Of a stretch of DNA of 64,000 bases, positions 45,514 through 56,582 are shown piece by piece (the first letter of the stretch is position 1; the number at the start of each line of letters is the position of its first letter). The notes under the pieces were generated by a model that was given only the letters and a program-made list of their open reading frames with translations, ran no database searches and was not told the origin of the DNA. A program made the translations under genes and the position numbers. The DNA is from Heterohyrax brucei (lineage: Eukaryota; Chordata; Mammalia; Hyracoidea; Procaviidae), in contig CM053141.1 in NCBI GenBank assembly GCA_028571685.1, positions 52,326,333 through 52,390,332 on the forward strand, in the 5' to 3' direction.

Positions 45514-45728
45514 GTAGAATCCTGGTTGATACAAGAAGTTTGAGATCAACTGCTAACGGAAAGGTTGCCGGTTCAAAACCACCCATAGCCTCTGTAGAAG
45601 AGGGGCTGGTGATTTGCTTCTACAAAGATTTCAGACAAGAAAAGATTATGGAGTAGTTCTACTCTGTAACATGCGGGGTCACCATGGATCAGGAGAGGAT
45701 TCGAGTCAATTATAGCTAACAACAACTA
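45514..45728 (+). mobile_element. AfroSINE, long type
   Basis: Head GAATCCTGGTTGATACAAG, B-box GGTTCAAAACC, middle GGTGATTTGCTTCTACAAAG, end GGATTCGAGTCAATTATAGC then TAACAACAAC. Confidence 0.85.
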
Positions 45729-45851
45729 TAATCAGATTTGGAGTTTTAAAAAGATCACTATGTTGATGCTAAAGTAGATAATCCATTGAAGAGAGACAAG
45801 CCTGGATATGCGGAAAGGATTTGGGGGACTACTTTCATAAACAAGGAAGGA

Positions 45852-46100
45852 GACGTTACCTTGGTTGTGCAGTGGTTCAGTACTTGTCTGTGAAGAAAAA
45901 AATTTGTGGTTTGAATCCACTAACCACTCCACAAGAGAAACATATGGCTGTCTGCTTTCATAAAGATTACAGTCTTGGAAACTAAGGGACATTTCTATCC
46001 TGTCCTATAGGGTCATTAGGAGTCATCATCGACTCCATGATATTGAGTTTGCTTGTTATGAGTTGGCATTAACTTGACGGCAGTGGGTTTCGTTTTTTTA
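45852..46100 (+). mobile_element. AfroSINE, long type with doubled tail
   Basis: Head CCTTGGTTGTGCAGTGGTTC, middle TGTCTGCTTTCATAAAGATT. The terminal unit occurs twice: GGAGTCATCATCGACTCCAT (46019) and GAGTTGGCATTAACTTGACG (46060), the second followed by GCAGTGGGTTTCG. Confidence 0.88.
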
Positions 46101-46220
46101 ACAAGTAAGATGAGAGATGTTGCCTGCTTGGACGAGGTTGGTGGCAGCGGAGGCGGAGAGATGGGGATAGATTTGAAAAACAGCAAGATGTAAATCAACA
46201 GGTGCTGGATACGAGGAAGT

Positions 46221-46290
46221 GGTGGGCATGTAAATTTAAATGGGAATGTACATTTTCACTCAGTCATATTAAATAAAAAAAAATCTTTAG
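46221..46290 (+). mobile_element. L1 3' stub
   Basis: Only the last 60 bp of the afrotherian L1, GGTGGGCATGTAAATTTAAA to CACTCAGTCATATTAAAT, plus poly-A. Heavily 5'-truncated insertion. Confidence 0.88.
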
Positions 46291-48303
46291 GAAAGCAATA
46301 AATAAATAAATTAATTAAAAAAAGAGTGTTCTAAAAGTCTTGTGATTTAGAGACAGGGAAACATGAAATTTGAACATGTGGAGAGGGAAAGGTGAACTTG
46401 TATGCAGCTATCTTTTGAGATGTCTTTTGAGGATTAAAAAGCAATGTAAAATGGAGATTTATTCATATTTATTCAGAACTCAGAGGAGTAATCTGGACCA
46501 AGATAAAATTTGTGAATTAACAAAAACCAGGATGTAATCAAAGTAGTGGGAGTGAATGAAACAACGTTTGGAGTGAAAAGAGGAGTGAGTCAAATAGAAA
46601 AACTCTAATTAATGGATAGGAAAAAGAGAATAAATTTGCTAAGGAATCTGAAAAGCAGCTGGAGAAGAAGGGGAAAAACCTGTTTTTTAACAAAAACAAG
46701 AGAACAGAGTAGTATGAAGAGGCAAAAACACAACAATGTCAAATGCATCTCAGGTCGAGACTGAATAGTGTTTGCTGGATTGGGATTTAGGCATACACAC
46801 ACACACACACATACACACAGTCTATTCATGATCTTAGGGAAAGGAAGGGGGAACTAAAGCATTAGATAGGTGGTGGATGAGAAACTTCAAGGTTCTTTTT
46901 ATCTGTAAGATTCTTCAAAACTAGTTATTGAAAAATACCTTTCCAAGCTTTTTTAAAGTAACATCTTTACTCCACCTCCTGAAAAATGTTTCCCAATGAG
47001 AAAAATTACAGTGCAATTTTGTGTGAGAATGCTTATAACTTTCAAAGACAATGGTCAAAGTGAAAAGATTTGTTTCTTCTCTTTTGTTTTAATAAAAACA
47101 CTTTGGCTAGACTACTTCCTGCTCTTCTCCACAAGTCACACTGTTCAAGCTGTAACCTTAAGATGTATTCTAAATGTTTTCATTCTTTCTTTAATCTGGA
47201 AATCAATGGGATATATCAAATTCTAGTCACTATACTAAATTACAATTCTTCAGAAGTGAAAGAGATACTTTCCTGGTGATAAATTTATCCAAGGCTGGTG
47301 GAATCCTAATAGCCTTTAGGATGCTGTCAGAGACTGTTTTCTATTGCTAAGTGGCAGCTGGGAGCTATTCTTAGCACTATGACTGATTCATTGCCTGATT
47401 CACAACACGGCTCCCACCATGCATTGGGTTATAATTTCCCTGCCTATAAAATGTATTACCAGCACTGATCTCCACATAGGCCTTTTGGACACAGTTGTAT
47501 GACTGCTGGTCTGCAAAGTGTTACACAAATGCAAAATGTTTCCTAAAACATAGTTGTCTCTTATTCTCTTTTCCAAGCTTTCTTTCTTCTCCAGTATCAG
47601 ACAGATGTATTTTAACTGAAGATCCCTATAGCTGGCTCAGCCTACCCTGAGAATTTCTGGATCTCTAACTAAACGAGGTGCCCTTATAAATAATTAGTTT
47701 TGCTTCCTGCCAAGGAATACTTTAATATCATAACCTGAACTTGCTCTATGAATAGCAAGCAGACAATGGAAATTGCATTTTTCCTGCCTCTGCTCCATTG
47801 CTAATCACTCTTAAAGAAGGTCTGGCTGAGAGGACCGAAAGGAGTACTTTTTCTCTTGGCTGCCTTCTGGGATTACTCTCATCAGCTGTAGCTTCCATCT
47901 GTACTCTGAAGTTTCGCCTGCAACTTCTAAAGGAGCATCTTGGCAGCTGGCAGGGCAGTGGCGGCCTGGTTTTCACGGTTTTCACATTTGTAATCTTTTG
48001 CAGTCAGCACCTCTTAGAAGTGAAGTTCAAGGATGCTGGCTCCTGGGGTCTTCCTGCACTTCTTAAAGGTTGGGAACTGTTTAAACCTAGAGGATTTGCT
48101 GCTCTAGGCTCATGACCATTAGCCACTCTGTCTGCTTATGGAGGGTCTCTAGCATTCGTTGCTCCCTCTTTGGCAATTCTTAGCTAAATCTGTCACCAAG
48201 TTGGTAACTCAGAATCACTTGCAAGTTGTGTCTAGTTGTTATAACAAAAAGAGCCTTCTAAACTTTTGAAATGATCTTCAAGTCTATAACCAAAACAGAA
48301 TAA
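46291..48303. other. No gene recognised
   Basis: Unassigned. The plus-strand frame 47798-48115 (105 codons, GCLLGLLSSAVASICTLKF...) has hydrophobic runs but no family motif. A CA repeat lies at 46795-46819. Otherwise single-copy-looking. Confidence 0.4.
46795..46819. repeat. CA microsatellite
   Basis: About 12 CA units with one CAT interruption. Likely length-polymorphic. Confidence 0.95.
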
Positions 48304-48449
48304 ACAAACCTGTTGCCGTAGAGTCAATTCCGAATCATAGGGCAGAGTAGAACTGCCTCATAGAGCTTCCAGGGAATGCCTAGTGGATTTGAACTGCTGA
48401 CCTTTTGATTAGCAACCATAGCTCTTAACCACTATTCTACAAAGTCTAT
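48304..48449 (-). mobile_element. AfroSINE, short type
   Basis: Minus strand. Tail AACCTGTTGCCGTAGAGTCA, B-box complement GGATTTGAACTGC, head CCACTATTCTACAAAGTC. Confidence 0.9.
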
Positions 48450-48744
48450 ATATTCTTGCAAAAATAGTCCTTCAAAGTTAATCATTTAAAATCATCTGAG
48501 GGTTATGGACAACAAAGTCTTTAACACCTGCTACAGTGCCAGGCTCTTGCTTTTTCTATTATACTTATCTCTACCCTAAAATTACTAGATTAAGAATAAG
48601 TTGTTTAATCATTTTGTTCTTCCTTTGAGGGTAGACTCCTCACCAATTTCAGCAGTATAGAGTGAATTTAGGTACTGCTCTTCAAGAGCCCCTATCTCAC
48701 AAGTCCCTTAAATAACAGTACACAATGTGCTTTAGCCAAAAAAG

Positions 48745-48955
48745 CAGCCCTGATGGTACAGTGATTAAGTGCTGAGCTGCTAACCAAAAAGTCAACTCAT
48801 AATTCAAATCCACCAAATTATTTACAGGAGAAAGATGTGGCAGGCTGCTTCCATAGACATGACAGCCTTGGAAATCCTATGGAGGAGTTCTACTCCATCC
48901 TTTGAGGTTTCTGTGAGTCGGGATCATCTCAGTGGTGGTGGGCTTGTTTTGTGCT
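48745..48955 (+). mobile_element. AfroSINE, long type
   Basis: Head GCAGCCCTGATGGTACAGTG, middle GCAGGCTGCTTCCATAGAC, tail GTGAGTCGGGATCATCTCAG keeping a CG. Confidence 0.9.
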
Positions 48956-49044
48956 TATTTATTTCCTTTGGTTTGACTTTGAAAGAGGTCTGGTGATCTC
49001 ACAGTACTCTACAAAGAAGAAAATATAACTTGTTAGTTATGATC

Positions 49045-49200
49045 AGGAGATCTGAAATTACAAAACCTTGCACTCAATTCCTGCTCCTCTCTTAACTGAT
49101 CATGTAACTTGGCCAAGTGACTTTACCTGTTGAGATTTCATTATCTTCATCTATAAAATGAGGATGATAATACTGACTTACGTGGATATTGTGGGTGTCT
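49045..49200 (+). mobile_element. MIR-type SINE, ancient
   Basis: CATGTAACTTGGCCAAGTGA, TCATTATCTTCATCTATAA and AATGAGGATGATAATACTG in MIR order. Confidence 0.8.
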
Positions 49201-49267
49201 GCTCCACAGTAAGCAGGCCATAAATTTTAATTTGGCTCCAAGTTTTCCCACACTGCTCTTAGATGTA

Positions 49268-49434
49268 CGAAACCCCCAACCCACTGCTGTTGAGTCAATT
49301 CTGACTCATAGCAACCCTATAGGACAAAGTAGAACTGTCCCAATGAGTTTCCAGCGAGCACCTGGTATATTTGAACTGTCAGCTTTTTAGTTAGCAGATG
49401 TAACACTTAACCACTATGCCACCAGGGTTTTCCT
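49268..49434 (-). mobile_element. AfroSINE, short type
   Basis: Minus strand. Tail CCCACTGCTGTTGAGTCAAT, then TTCTGACTCATAGCAACCC; head GCCACCAGGGTTTTCC. Among the better preserved copies. Confidence 0.95.
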
Positions 49435-49559
49435 CAGATGTACAGAGGATAGAACTTTTTTCTTATATAAAATTATTCATGTCCATAAAATGAACCTAAT
49501 GAATCAACCTGGTAACTGTAGTTCACTGCAACTTAAACAGTTCCTTTATAAAATATTAG

Positions 49560-50152
49560 GTGTGGTAGGCTGAATAAAGCATCCATTCCCTCTTCAAGAT
49601 ATCTAGATCCTAATCATTGTAAACTGTGAATACTCATGTTAACTTATAGGGCCAAAAATAAATAAATAAAAAAAAGACTTTATACACGTAATTAATTTGA
49701 GAACCTTGAGAGGGGAAGATTATTCTAAGTTTTCTGTGTGGACCCTAAATATCATTACATATATTGATGTAACACAGAGGCAGAGGATGATTTCTCACAG
49801 ACACACACGCACACATACACGCACACACACACACACACACACACAGCGTACACTTACACTGTATAAGCATGTAGAAGAAGGCAAGGTGAAAATGGAAATA
49901 AAAGATTGTGGTGATGCAGCCACAAACCAAGGAATGCTGGCAGCCACCAGAAACTGAAGGAGACAAGGAATGAGATCTCCTCTAGAGGTTTCTGAGGTTG
50001 CATGACCCTCCCAATACTTGGATTCTAGCAAAATGAAACTGACTTTGGACTTCTGGCCTTCAGAACTAAGGAAGAAAAAAATTCTGTTGTTGTAAGATAC
50101 CAGGTTTGTAGTAAATTGTTATAGTGGCTGCAGGAAATTAATACCCTTGATG
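49560..50152 (+). mobile_element. MLT1-type LTR (ERVL-MaLR), fossil
   Basis: Starts TGTGGTAGGCTGAATAAAGC, with GAGAACCTTGAGAGGGGAAG, GGTGATGCAGCCACAAACC and GACTTCTGGCCTTCAGAACT, ending TTGTTATAGTGGCTGCAGG. No internal genes. Ancient and broken. A CA repeat has grown inside it. Confidence 0.78.
49801..49845. repeat. CA microsatellite within an LTR
   Basis: About 22 CA units with CGC and TAC interruptions. A good candidate polymorphic marker. Confidence 0.95.
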
Positions 50153-50410
50153 TCCTTGGAAAAAAAGAATCAGTGTCAGATTTCTATTCCATACCGCTTG
50201 CATCTCTCACTTCAGGATGCATTAGGATATATGAAGGGTAGGCGAAACTCACTATGTTCTCATTGCAGCAGGGAAAAGAGGGTCCAAAGTTACTGGTGAC
50301 ACCCTTCTACTCTGTGTGGGTCTCCATGTCGATGGAATTTGACCTTCTATATTCTGCCTGTCCTGCTGGTATGTTAGCTCACTTCAGGGTTTGTGACGTT
50401 TGTTGACTGG

Positions 50411-50955
50411 TGTCACGGATTGAATTGTGTCCACCCCCCCCCCCCCCGCAAAATATGTGTAGCCACATGGCTGGGCCATGATTCCCAGTATCTTGTGATT
50501 GTCCTCCATTTTGTGATTTTCCTGTTGCTACATGTTAAGGATTAGGGTAGGGCTGTAAATCCCTTCATAAGATTACCTCCTTGCTCCACTGTAAAGGGAG
50601 TTTCCCTGGAGTGTGGCTTGCACCACCCTTAATCTTTTTTTTTTTTCATCCTGCAGGGGATAAAAGGAAAGGGAAGCAGGGAGACAACTGGGAACCTCAC
50701 GCCATCAAGAAAGCTGCACCAGGAGAAGAGTGTGTCCTTCAGACCTGAGGTTCCTGCACCAAGATGCTCCCTGGACAAAGACTGATGCAGTACCAGACTC
50801 TCCTCCAGAGCTGACGAGGAGAAAAGCCTTCCCCTGGAGCTCACATCCTGAATTTGGACTTGCAGCCTACCGGAATATGTAAGAATAGACCTTCCTTCTC
50901 TAAAGCCAGCCACTCTGCGGTATTTCTGTTAGAGCAGCAGTAGCTGTCTAAAACA
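50411..50955 (+). mobile_element. Solo LTR, MaLR-like, with 5-bp target duplications, fossil
   Basis: 545 bp from TGTCACGGATTGAATTGTG to GTAGCTGTCTAAAACA, flanked by ACTGG on both sides (50406-50410 and 50956-50960), the size expected for this class. A 14-C run sits at 50434-50447. TG...CA ends are kept. No internal genes, so it is a solo LTR left by recombination. Confidence 0.85.
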
Positions 50956-51120
50956 ACTGGTATTTCTCTTGTTGACTGCCTGTGGAGCATTCTGAATGAC
51001 CTCGGCCCTCCCTTGGGTCCTGATGCTACTCTGGAGTTCTCCTTCATCTCTCTCAGCTACCCCTGGGCTGAGACTTCCATCGTATTAGAACCTGCACATC
51101 TTCCTCTTCCTGTTACCACC

Positions 51121-51576
51121 TGTGTTAGTCACCTGGCACTGCTCTAACAGAAAATACCATGAGTGGAAGGCTTCACATGGAGAAACTTTTATTGCCACAG
51201 TCCAGTAAGCCACAAATCCATTTATGAGTTGCAAGTCCATTCAATATGAGAAGTTATCACAGTCCTGTAGGCTAAGTCCAAATTCAAGGAGAGCATCTCA
51301 GCACAAGAACCTCAGGTCCAGAGGACATGCTCTGCTCTCGGTGCTGCTTTCTTGATGGTGTGAAGTTCCCAACTTCCTCTGCTCACTTCTCTCCCTTTTA
51401 TCCTGCAAGCTTGTAGCCTGAGTCCTGCCTCACTAACCCAACTGCAGCCCATTCTCCATCATCGGTATCACAGAGGCAGGATTCACAACATATGGGAAGA
51501 ATGACATTGTAATGGGACTCCTAGCTGAGCCAAATCAACACATACATTTCTGGGGTGACACAATTCAATCCATGGC
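51121..51576 (-). mobile_element. Solo LTR, MaLR-like, fossil
   Basis: Minus-strand relative of the LTR at 50411, 165 bp away. The plus strand opens TGTGTTAGTCACCTGGCACT and closes ACACAATTCAATCCATGG. Broken fossil. Confidence 0.8.
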
Positions 51577-52032
51577 CTCTCCCAAAGTCAGAAAGGACAT
51601 TCCTTCTCTTGTACTCTGCATCCTGTCCTTCTTGGTCACATCTTCAGCCTATGACTAAAATTTAAAGGTGGATTAAGTACAGACACATAAAAGTTACATT
51701 TACTTATTGATAAGGGAACTCAATTGAGAGATATTTCAAAATACTATACACCTATTCCACTTTCTTCTCATTAAATTTTATACCCTTTGTTCATTCCTAT
51801 AGCCACTTTCCAAGAAGGTGAATGTTAGCTTTCTGAATAATGTCTATTTCCTCTTTAACTCCCTGATCCCCCAGATTTGAGCAGAAAATCCTGGACACCA
51901 AGGAGCAAGTCATGTTCTCTACCCCTGGAAGTTTCTACACACAGGGACTTGATTCCCCTCCAACACTGAGTCAATTCCTTTTGCAGCTAAGTAAACATAG
52001 AATCAGAGAGAAATTCTTAGTGGGTTAATCTA
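51577..52032. other. No gene or repeat recognised
   Basis: Nothing assigned. Confidence 0.35.
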
Positions 52033-52232
52033 TAAACCAAAGTCACTGCTGTCAAGTCGATTCTGACTCATAGTGACCCTGTAGGACAGATAAATCTGCC
52101 CCATAGCATTTTTCAGACTGTAAATCTTTCTGGAAGCAGTTGCCACATTCTTCTCCCACAGAGCAGCTGGTGGGACTGAACCACTAACCTTTTGGCTACC
52201 AGCTGAGTTATTAACCACTGTGCCACACCAAT
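52033..52232 (-). mobile_element. AfroSINE, long type
   Basis: Minus strand. Tail AGTCACTGCTGTCAAGTCGA, middle AATCTTTCTGGAAGCAG, head CCACTGTGCCACACCAATAG. Confidence 0.93.
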
Positions 52233-53079
52233 AGTGGAGGTGGGTGTCGTCCCTCCTTAAAGGCAGAGGAAATGTAAAACGGCTTCTAGGTCCTGCCAGG
52301 CACCCTCCGCCCCTGTCTCCACTTAGTGCCTAGACTGAGAGAGGAAATAGATGAGCTGAGCCAGTTCCTTCAAAACCACGTAGTTCCACACTTTGGTTTT
52401 CCAGTTGGCCTTGGTTTCTGTATCATTAGCTGTGGGCTTTTTTCTCTTCTTTTCCTGGTTTGGGTAAGAAATTTCTTAAATTTGTTATTGGCTTCAGTTT
52501 ATGTCTCAAGTTTTCACTCGTGTCATTGGGCTTCCCTTTCTTGAGTCTTAGAAGGGAGCTTAAAGATAATTTTCCTCTCTTACCGTTTCTTCCTTCAGCT
52601 GCCTGCCTTCCATCTTCCTAGGCATTTCAGTTCTTTAGCACAGTTGCTGCCTGGCTTCAAGATGACTAAGTACAGATATGAAATCAACCCAAGGTGCAGA
52701 TACTTGCTGCAGACAGGGTTTTTTAAAGAACAATCCTAGCTTATTTTCCTGTTGTGCATTTCCCACTCTCCTCTTAGTACTATTTCTTTTTCTTTCATAT
52801 TCACTCTTAATTGCTTTTTGTTCTTATGTTCAAAGGCATACACTTGATATCAGCCGTCAAGACATCAGAAGTCATCTCACTTTGAAAGAGATGGTCTAGT
52901 TTGCTGGTGAGAACTCACTGAGGGCTAGGGTGGAATTTCAAGAGCCACCTCCAGTGGGAACAGTCATCCAGCTGGGTTTAAATTCCAAGAGATCAGCCAG
53001 GTAAGTTTAACTGAGTTGCGAAAACTGTTAGAGAAATGTTCTTTAACACGTACGAGAGGGAAATTAACTTGTGTCATTC
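52233..53079. other. No gene or repeat recognised
   Basis: The frames at 52326-52544 and 52678-52899 are hydrophobic but motif-free. Nothing assigned. Confidence 0.35.
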
Positions 53080-53282
53080 CTGTTGTTATTGTGTGCCATC
53101 GAGTCAATTCCAGATCATAGTGACCACATGTGGCAGAGTAAAATTGCTCCACAGGGTTTCTTTTGGCTGTAAACTTCAAGGGAACAGAAGATCAGGTCTT
53201 TCTCCTAGGGAGCAGCAGGGTGGTTTGAGCCACCAACCTCTCAGCATCTAAGTGCTTAGCCCTTGAATCATCAGAGTTTCTT
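53080..53282 (-). mobile_element. AfroSINE, long type
   Basis: Minus strand. Tail TGTTGTTATTGTGTGCCATC, middle TTTTGGCTGTAAACTTCAAG with CAGGTCTTTCTCCTAGGGAG, head CATCAGAGTTTC. Confidence 0.9.
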
Positions 53283-53325
53283 GTAGCATCCCTTGCTTAA
53301 GCATAATTAAACCAGGGGGGGGGAA

Positions 53326-53486
53326 AAAAGGCACTTATTGCCATTAAGTCAATCCCAACTCATAACAGACCCATAGGGCAGAGCAGAACTTCCCCATAGA
53401 GTTTCCAAAGTGCACCTGGTGGATTTGAACTGCCACCCTTTCAGTTAGTAGCTGCAGTACTTTACCACTATACCACCTGGGTTTCC
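53326..53486 (-). mobile_element. AfroSINE, short type
   Basis: Minus strand. Tail GCACTTATTGCCATTAAGTC, head CCACTATACCACCTGGGTTT. Follows the previous copy in the same orientation after 45 bp. Confidence 0.93.
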
Positions 53487-55085
53487 TCAATCAAGTAGTG
53501 TCCCTTCAACTAAGTCAGCAAGAAAGTCACTTGTTAAGCATGGCCAGCCTTTACTACATTTGGGAGCCAGGAAAGAATAGCCCTCAGAGCCAAATGTAGC
53601 CTGGAAAATATAAATTCAGGTCAGAGATCTCACCTCCACCTCCAGTGGCAGAGGGTGGTCAGTTGAAACACATGGATGAGAGTGACTGTTTTTCGAGAAT
53701 ACAAAAGGGTTATTGCCAGCTGGTGAGGGATGTTGCCAGGTAACACCTTGAAATATTAACCTGTGTGTTTTGCTTTGTCCACTACCTAGTTAGTGGACAA
53801 TACTCAAAGGGCTAGTAAGAGTCATCCAGATTGCCTTCAGAAGTAGAAATAAACACTACTTTTAAAATAACAAAAAAGTTAAAAATCATTTCTGGGAATT
53901 TTTTTCTTTCTTCAAAAACAGGCTTTAAAAAAAAGTTAGAAAATAGAGGAAATGGACCAAAACACACATAAGTAAATACTCAGAATATGTTCTGTTGGTT
54001 GGATTAAACAGAACTGAAAGGAATTAGAGAATATGTAATAGAGTAACTTTTTTTAATAGTACCTACAAAAGAAAAACTAAAACAAGCCCTGGCTTTTTCA
54101 TTGTTCTTTGAGCAAAGTTACAGGTGACCTGGAGGAAGACAGCTTATTAGCCATTCTGATTACTGGAATCTGGCCTGCCCTGCTACTTTTGATCATATGG
54201 CACCTGGGGTCATCTAGTAGGAAGACAGTTACCTGTGCCCCTAGGAAGCTCAACATAATTTCAAGTCACTTCAATATCACCGGATGTAAACAGCCTTAAT
54301 ACTCAAAGGGCTGATGACATCTGTTACATCTAATTGACGACAACAAACCATCCTCCTTTCCTTAAATGATTATTTTATTGACACTGTCATTATATGCCAG
54401 AAACGCTAATTATCTTAGACAATGCACTGATGAAAAAATCAGAAAGGAATCCAAAGCAATTAATTCAATGATACAGTATTAAATATTCAGGAGATCATCA
54501 CTACTTTCTTATGACTTCACTTAACTGAAAACAGAAATAAGACCAAGCAGCCAGCAGAGAGTAAACATAAATGTCTATTGTTATTATTTGATTTTGCAAG
54601 GGAGAGTTATTTTGATATTTTAAAGACATAGACTACCTGCTATTTTAAAAAGTACCTATTTTTTCCCAACTCTCCTCTGAAATAATTGATACTGGATAAG
54701 AAAATGATATATCTATGAACAGAGTTTTCAATATTTAGCAGGCTGTGGCATATTCAATTAAAATAAAGATTTTAAATAGAAACAAATCTGTTTAGCTTGT
54801 TTGGGGATGGATAGAAAGGAATCAATGCAGATATAACAAGACTCTAATCTATAGGACTTTGGGAAATATTTTGATCATGGGCAGCTAAAGCATGTGTGCA
54901 CTGGTAGAAAGACACCTACAGCCTACCTGGTGGAGAATGCCTTTATATAAGCAAACTGAGAATCTGTCTTCTGTGGATGATACTGTACAAAGCAATGCAC
55001 AGCAGCTCCAACTCAGCGTGCTGGCCTCTATGCAGGCTGTTGGGCAGCCAAGCCCCAGCCCCCTGAGAGAGAAGGCAAGGGTCGT
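53487..55085. other. No gene recognised
   Basis: 1.6 kb, AT-rich. The frame at 54108-54299 contains a leucine/isoleucine run (LLAILITGIWPALLLLIIW), but no neighbouring coding support. Unassigned. Confidence 0.4.
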
Positions 55086-55650
55086 AACGCCTGTAACATG
55101 CAAATGTGACTTTGTTTGGAATTAGGGTCTTTGCAGATATAATGCATTAAAAATAAGTCACACAGGAGTAAATCAAACCTGTTGCTGTTGAGTCACTTTC
55201 AACTCCAAGTAACCCTATAGGACAGAATAGAACTGCCCCAAGGAGCAGATGGTGGAATTAAACAGCCACTTTTTGCTAGCAGCCAAAATCTTAACTGTTG
55301 CTCCACGAAAGCTAAGCTAGCGTAAGTTGAGTCTTGATCCCATATCATTTCTGTCATTATAAAAAGAATGAAAGACACACAGAGTCATAGAGGAAGGATA
55401 GCCATGTGAGAACGGAGGCAGAGATTGGAATTGTGTTGCCCCCAGTCAAGAAATGTCAAAGATTGCCAGTCGTCACCAGAACCTAAGAGAGCAGCATGGA
55501 ACAAATTCTCACTCAGAGCTCTCACATGGAACCAGCCTTGCTGAAACCTTGAAGACGTCTAGGCTCTGGAATATGAGGGAATGAATTTCCATTGTATTAA
55601 GCTGTACACTGTAATGATTTGTTATGACAACCCTAGACAAGAGATGCATT
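55086..55650 (+). mobile_element. MLT1-type LTR (ERVL-MaLR), fossil, split by an AfroSINE
   Basis: Left part: GCAAATGTGACTTTGTTTGG then AATTAGGGTCTTTGCAGAT. Right part: GAGGCAGAGATTGGAATTG, CCAGTCGTCACCAGAACC, AATGATTTGTTATGACAACC. The two are collinear around the SINE at 55168-55318. Its first 100 bp or so are missing. Broken fossil. Confidence 0.78.
55168..55318 (-). mobile_element. AfroSINE, short type, internally shortened
   Basis: Minus strand. Tail AACCTGTTGCTGTTGAGTCA. The segment between CTGCCCCA and the B-box region is about 15 bp shorter than in other copies. Inserted in the MLT1 LTR. Confidence 0.9.
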
Positions 55651-56088
55651 CTACATCACCCAAACTTTTTTTTTTTTTCTCATATCTGTTGTCATGTGAT
55701 ACCTAAATTTCAAAGTCTACGTATGTATTGACTCCTGGGCTAGGATATATGGTTTCCAACAAGTGATACAGTCAATGTAAGTGTTTCACTCACAGAAGGC
55801 ATAGGATGGAACTCACGTTACAGCAGAAGGTTTTTCTGGCTAAGAAGGCAATGAGATACACTTCTGGTCACAGTCTCTGGGTGCAGAGTCCTAGTCAACC
55901 ATTTCTCACAGTGTAGTTATTGATCAAAATGTTTCTTGTTGAAGAACTTGGAAGCTCATGTTCCTTTGTGAGCTCCCTTTGCCTCACCAATTCACAATGA
56001 ATTTTTTTTTTTACAAATTCTATACTTAATTGAACAGATGTTTATTGAGTTCTTACTGTATATCACACATTTGACTAGTACTTACTGG
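55651..56088. other. No gene or repeat recognised
   Basis: A T run at 55668-55678; otherwise unassigned. Confidence 0.35.
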
Positions 56089-56403
56089 CCTTCCTGTTGT
56101 TGCTAGGTGCTGTCGAATCAGTTCGGAATCACAGCAACGCTGTGTCCAGCAAAGGGACACGGACCCCTCTTGTGCCATTCTCACAATTATTGCTATATTT
56201 GAACCCATTGTTGGAGCCACTGTGTCAATCCATCTCACTCAAGGTCTTCCTCTTTTTTTGCGACTTTACCATACCTTATGTCTTTCTCAAGGGACTGGTA
56301 TCTCCTGATAACATATCTAAAGTATTGAAATAAAGTCTCACCATCCTTCCTTCGAAGGAGCATTCTGGCTATACTTCTACCAAGGTAAGTAAGTTCTTCT
56401 GAC

Positions 56404-56582
56404 CAAAAAAAAAAAAAAAAAAAAAAGCCTGTTGCCCCTTCCAGTCAATTATAATTCATAGAGAACCTATAGAATAGAGTAGAACTGCTCCATTGTGTTT
56501 CCAAGAAGCAGCTGGTAGGTTTGATTTACCAACTTTCTGGTTAGCAGCTAGAGCTCTTAACCACTGCACCACTACAGCTCTG
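56404..56582 (-). mobile_element. AfroSINE, short type, with long A run at the tail side
   Basis: A run of about 20 A (56407-56426), then CCTGTTGCCCCTTCCAGTCA. Head CCACTGCACCACTACAGCTC at the right. The A run is at the SINE's 3' end read as the minus strand, so it appears as T on the SINE sense strand. Confidence 0.9.

Larger units (their letters stand above)
45140..46220 (+). repeat. Possible ancient interspersed repeat of unknown class, interrupted by SINEs
   Basis: The pieces 45170-45400, 45730-45850 and 46105-46215 resemble, in order, a common old mammalian repeat with text like GATCTGAAGGATAAAGAGTT, AAAAAGATCACTATGTTGAT and GAGGTTGGTGGCAGCGGAGG. The order is kept across two AfroSINE insertions. 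Class not determined. Confidence 0.35.

Noticed and set aside
46795-46819. CRISPR-like repeats
   Set aside because: All short regular repeats in the window are microsatellites or SINE pieces; there are no spacers of constant length.
47798-48115. 105-codon hydrophobic frame as a small membrane protein
   Set aside because: No motif, no flanking gene structure, and hydrophobic chance frames are common in this AT-rich window.
50411-51576. A provirus bounded by two LTRs
   Set aside because: The LTRs are in opposite orientation, only 165 bp apart, with no internal genes, and one has its own target duplications.
54108-54299. Short frame with a transmembrane-like run
   Set aside because: Single hydrophobic segment only; no other coding evidence.
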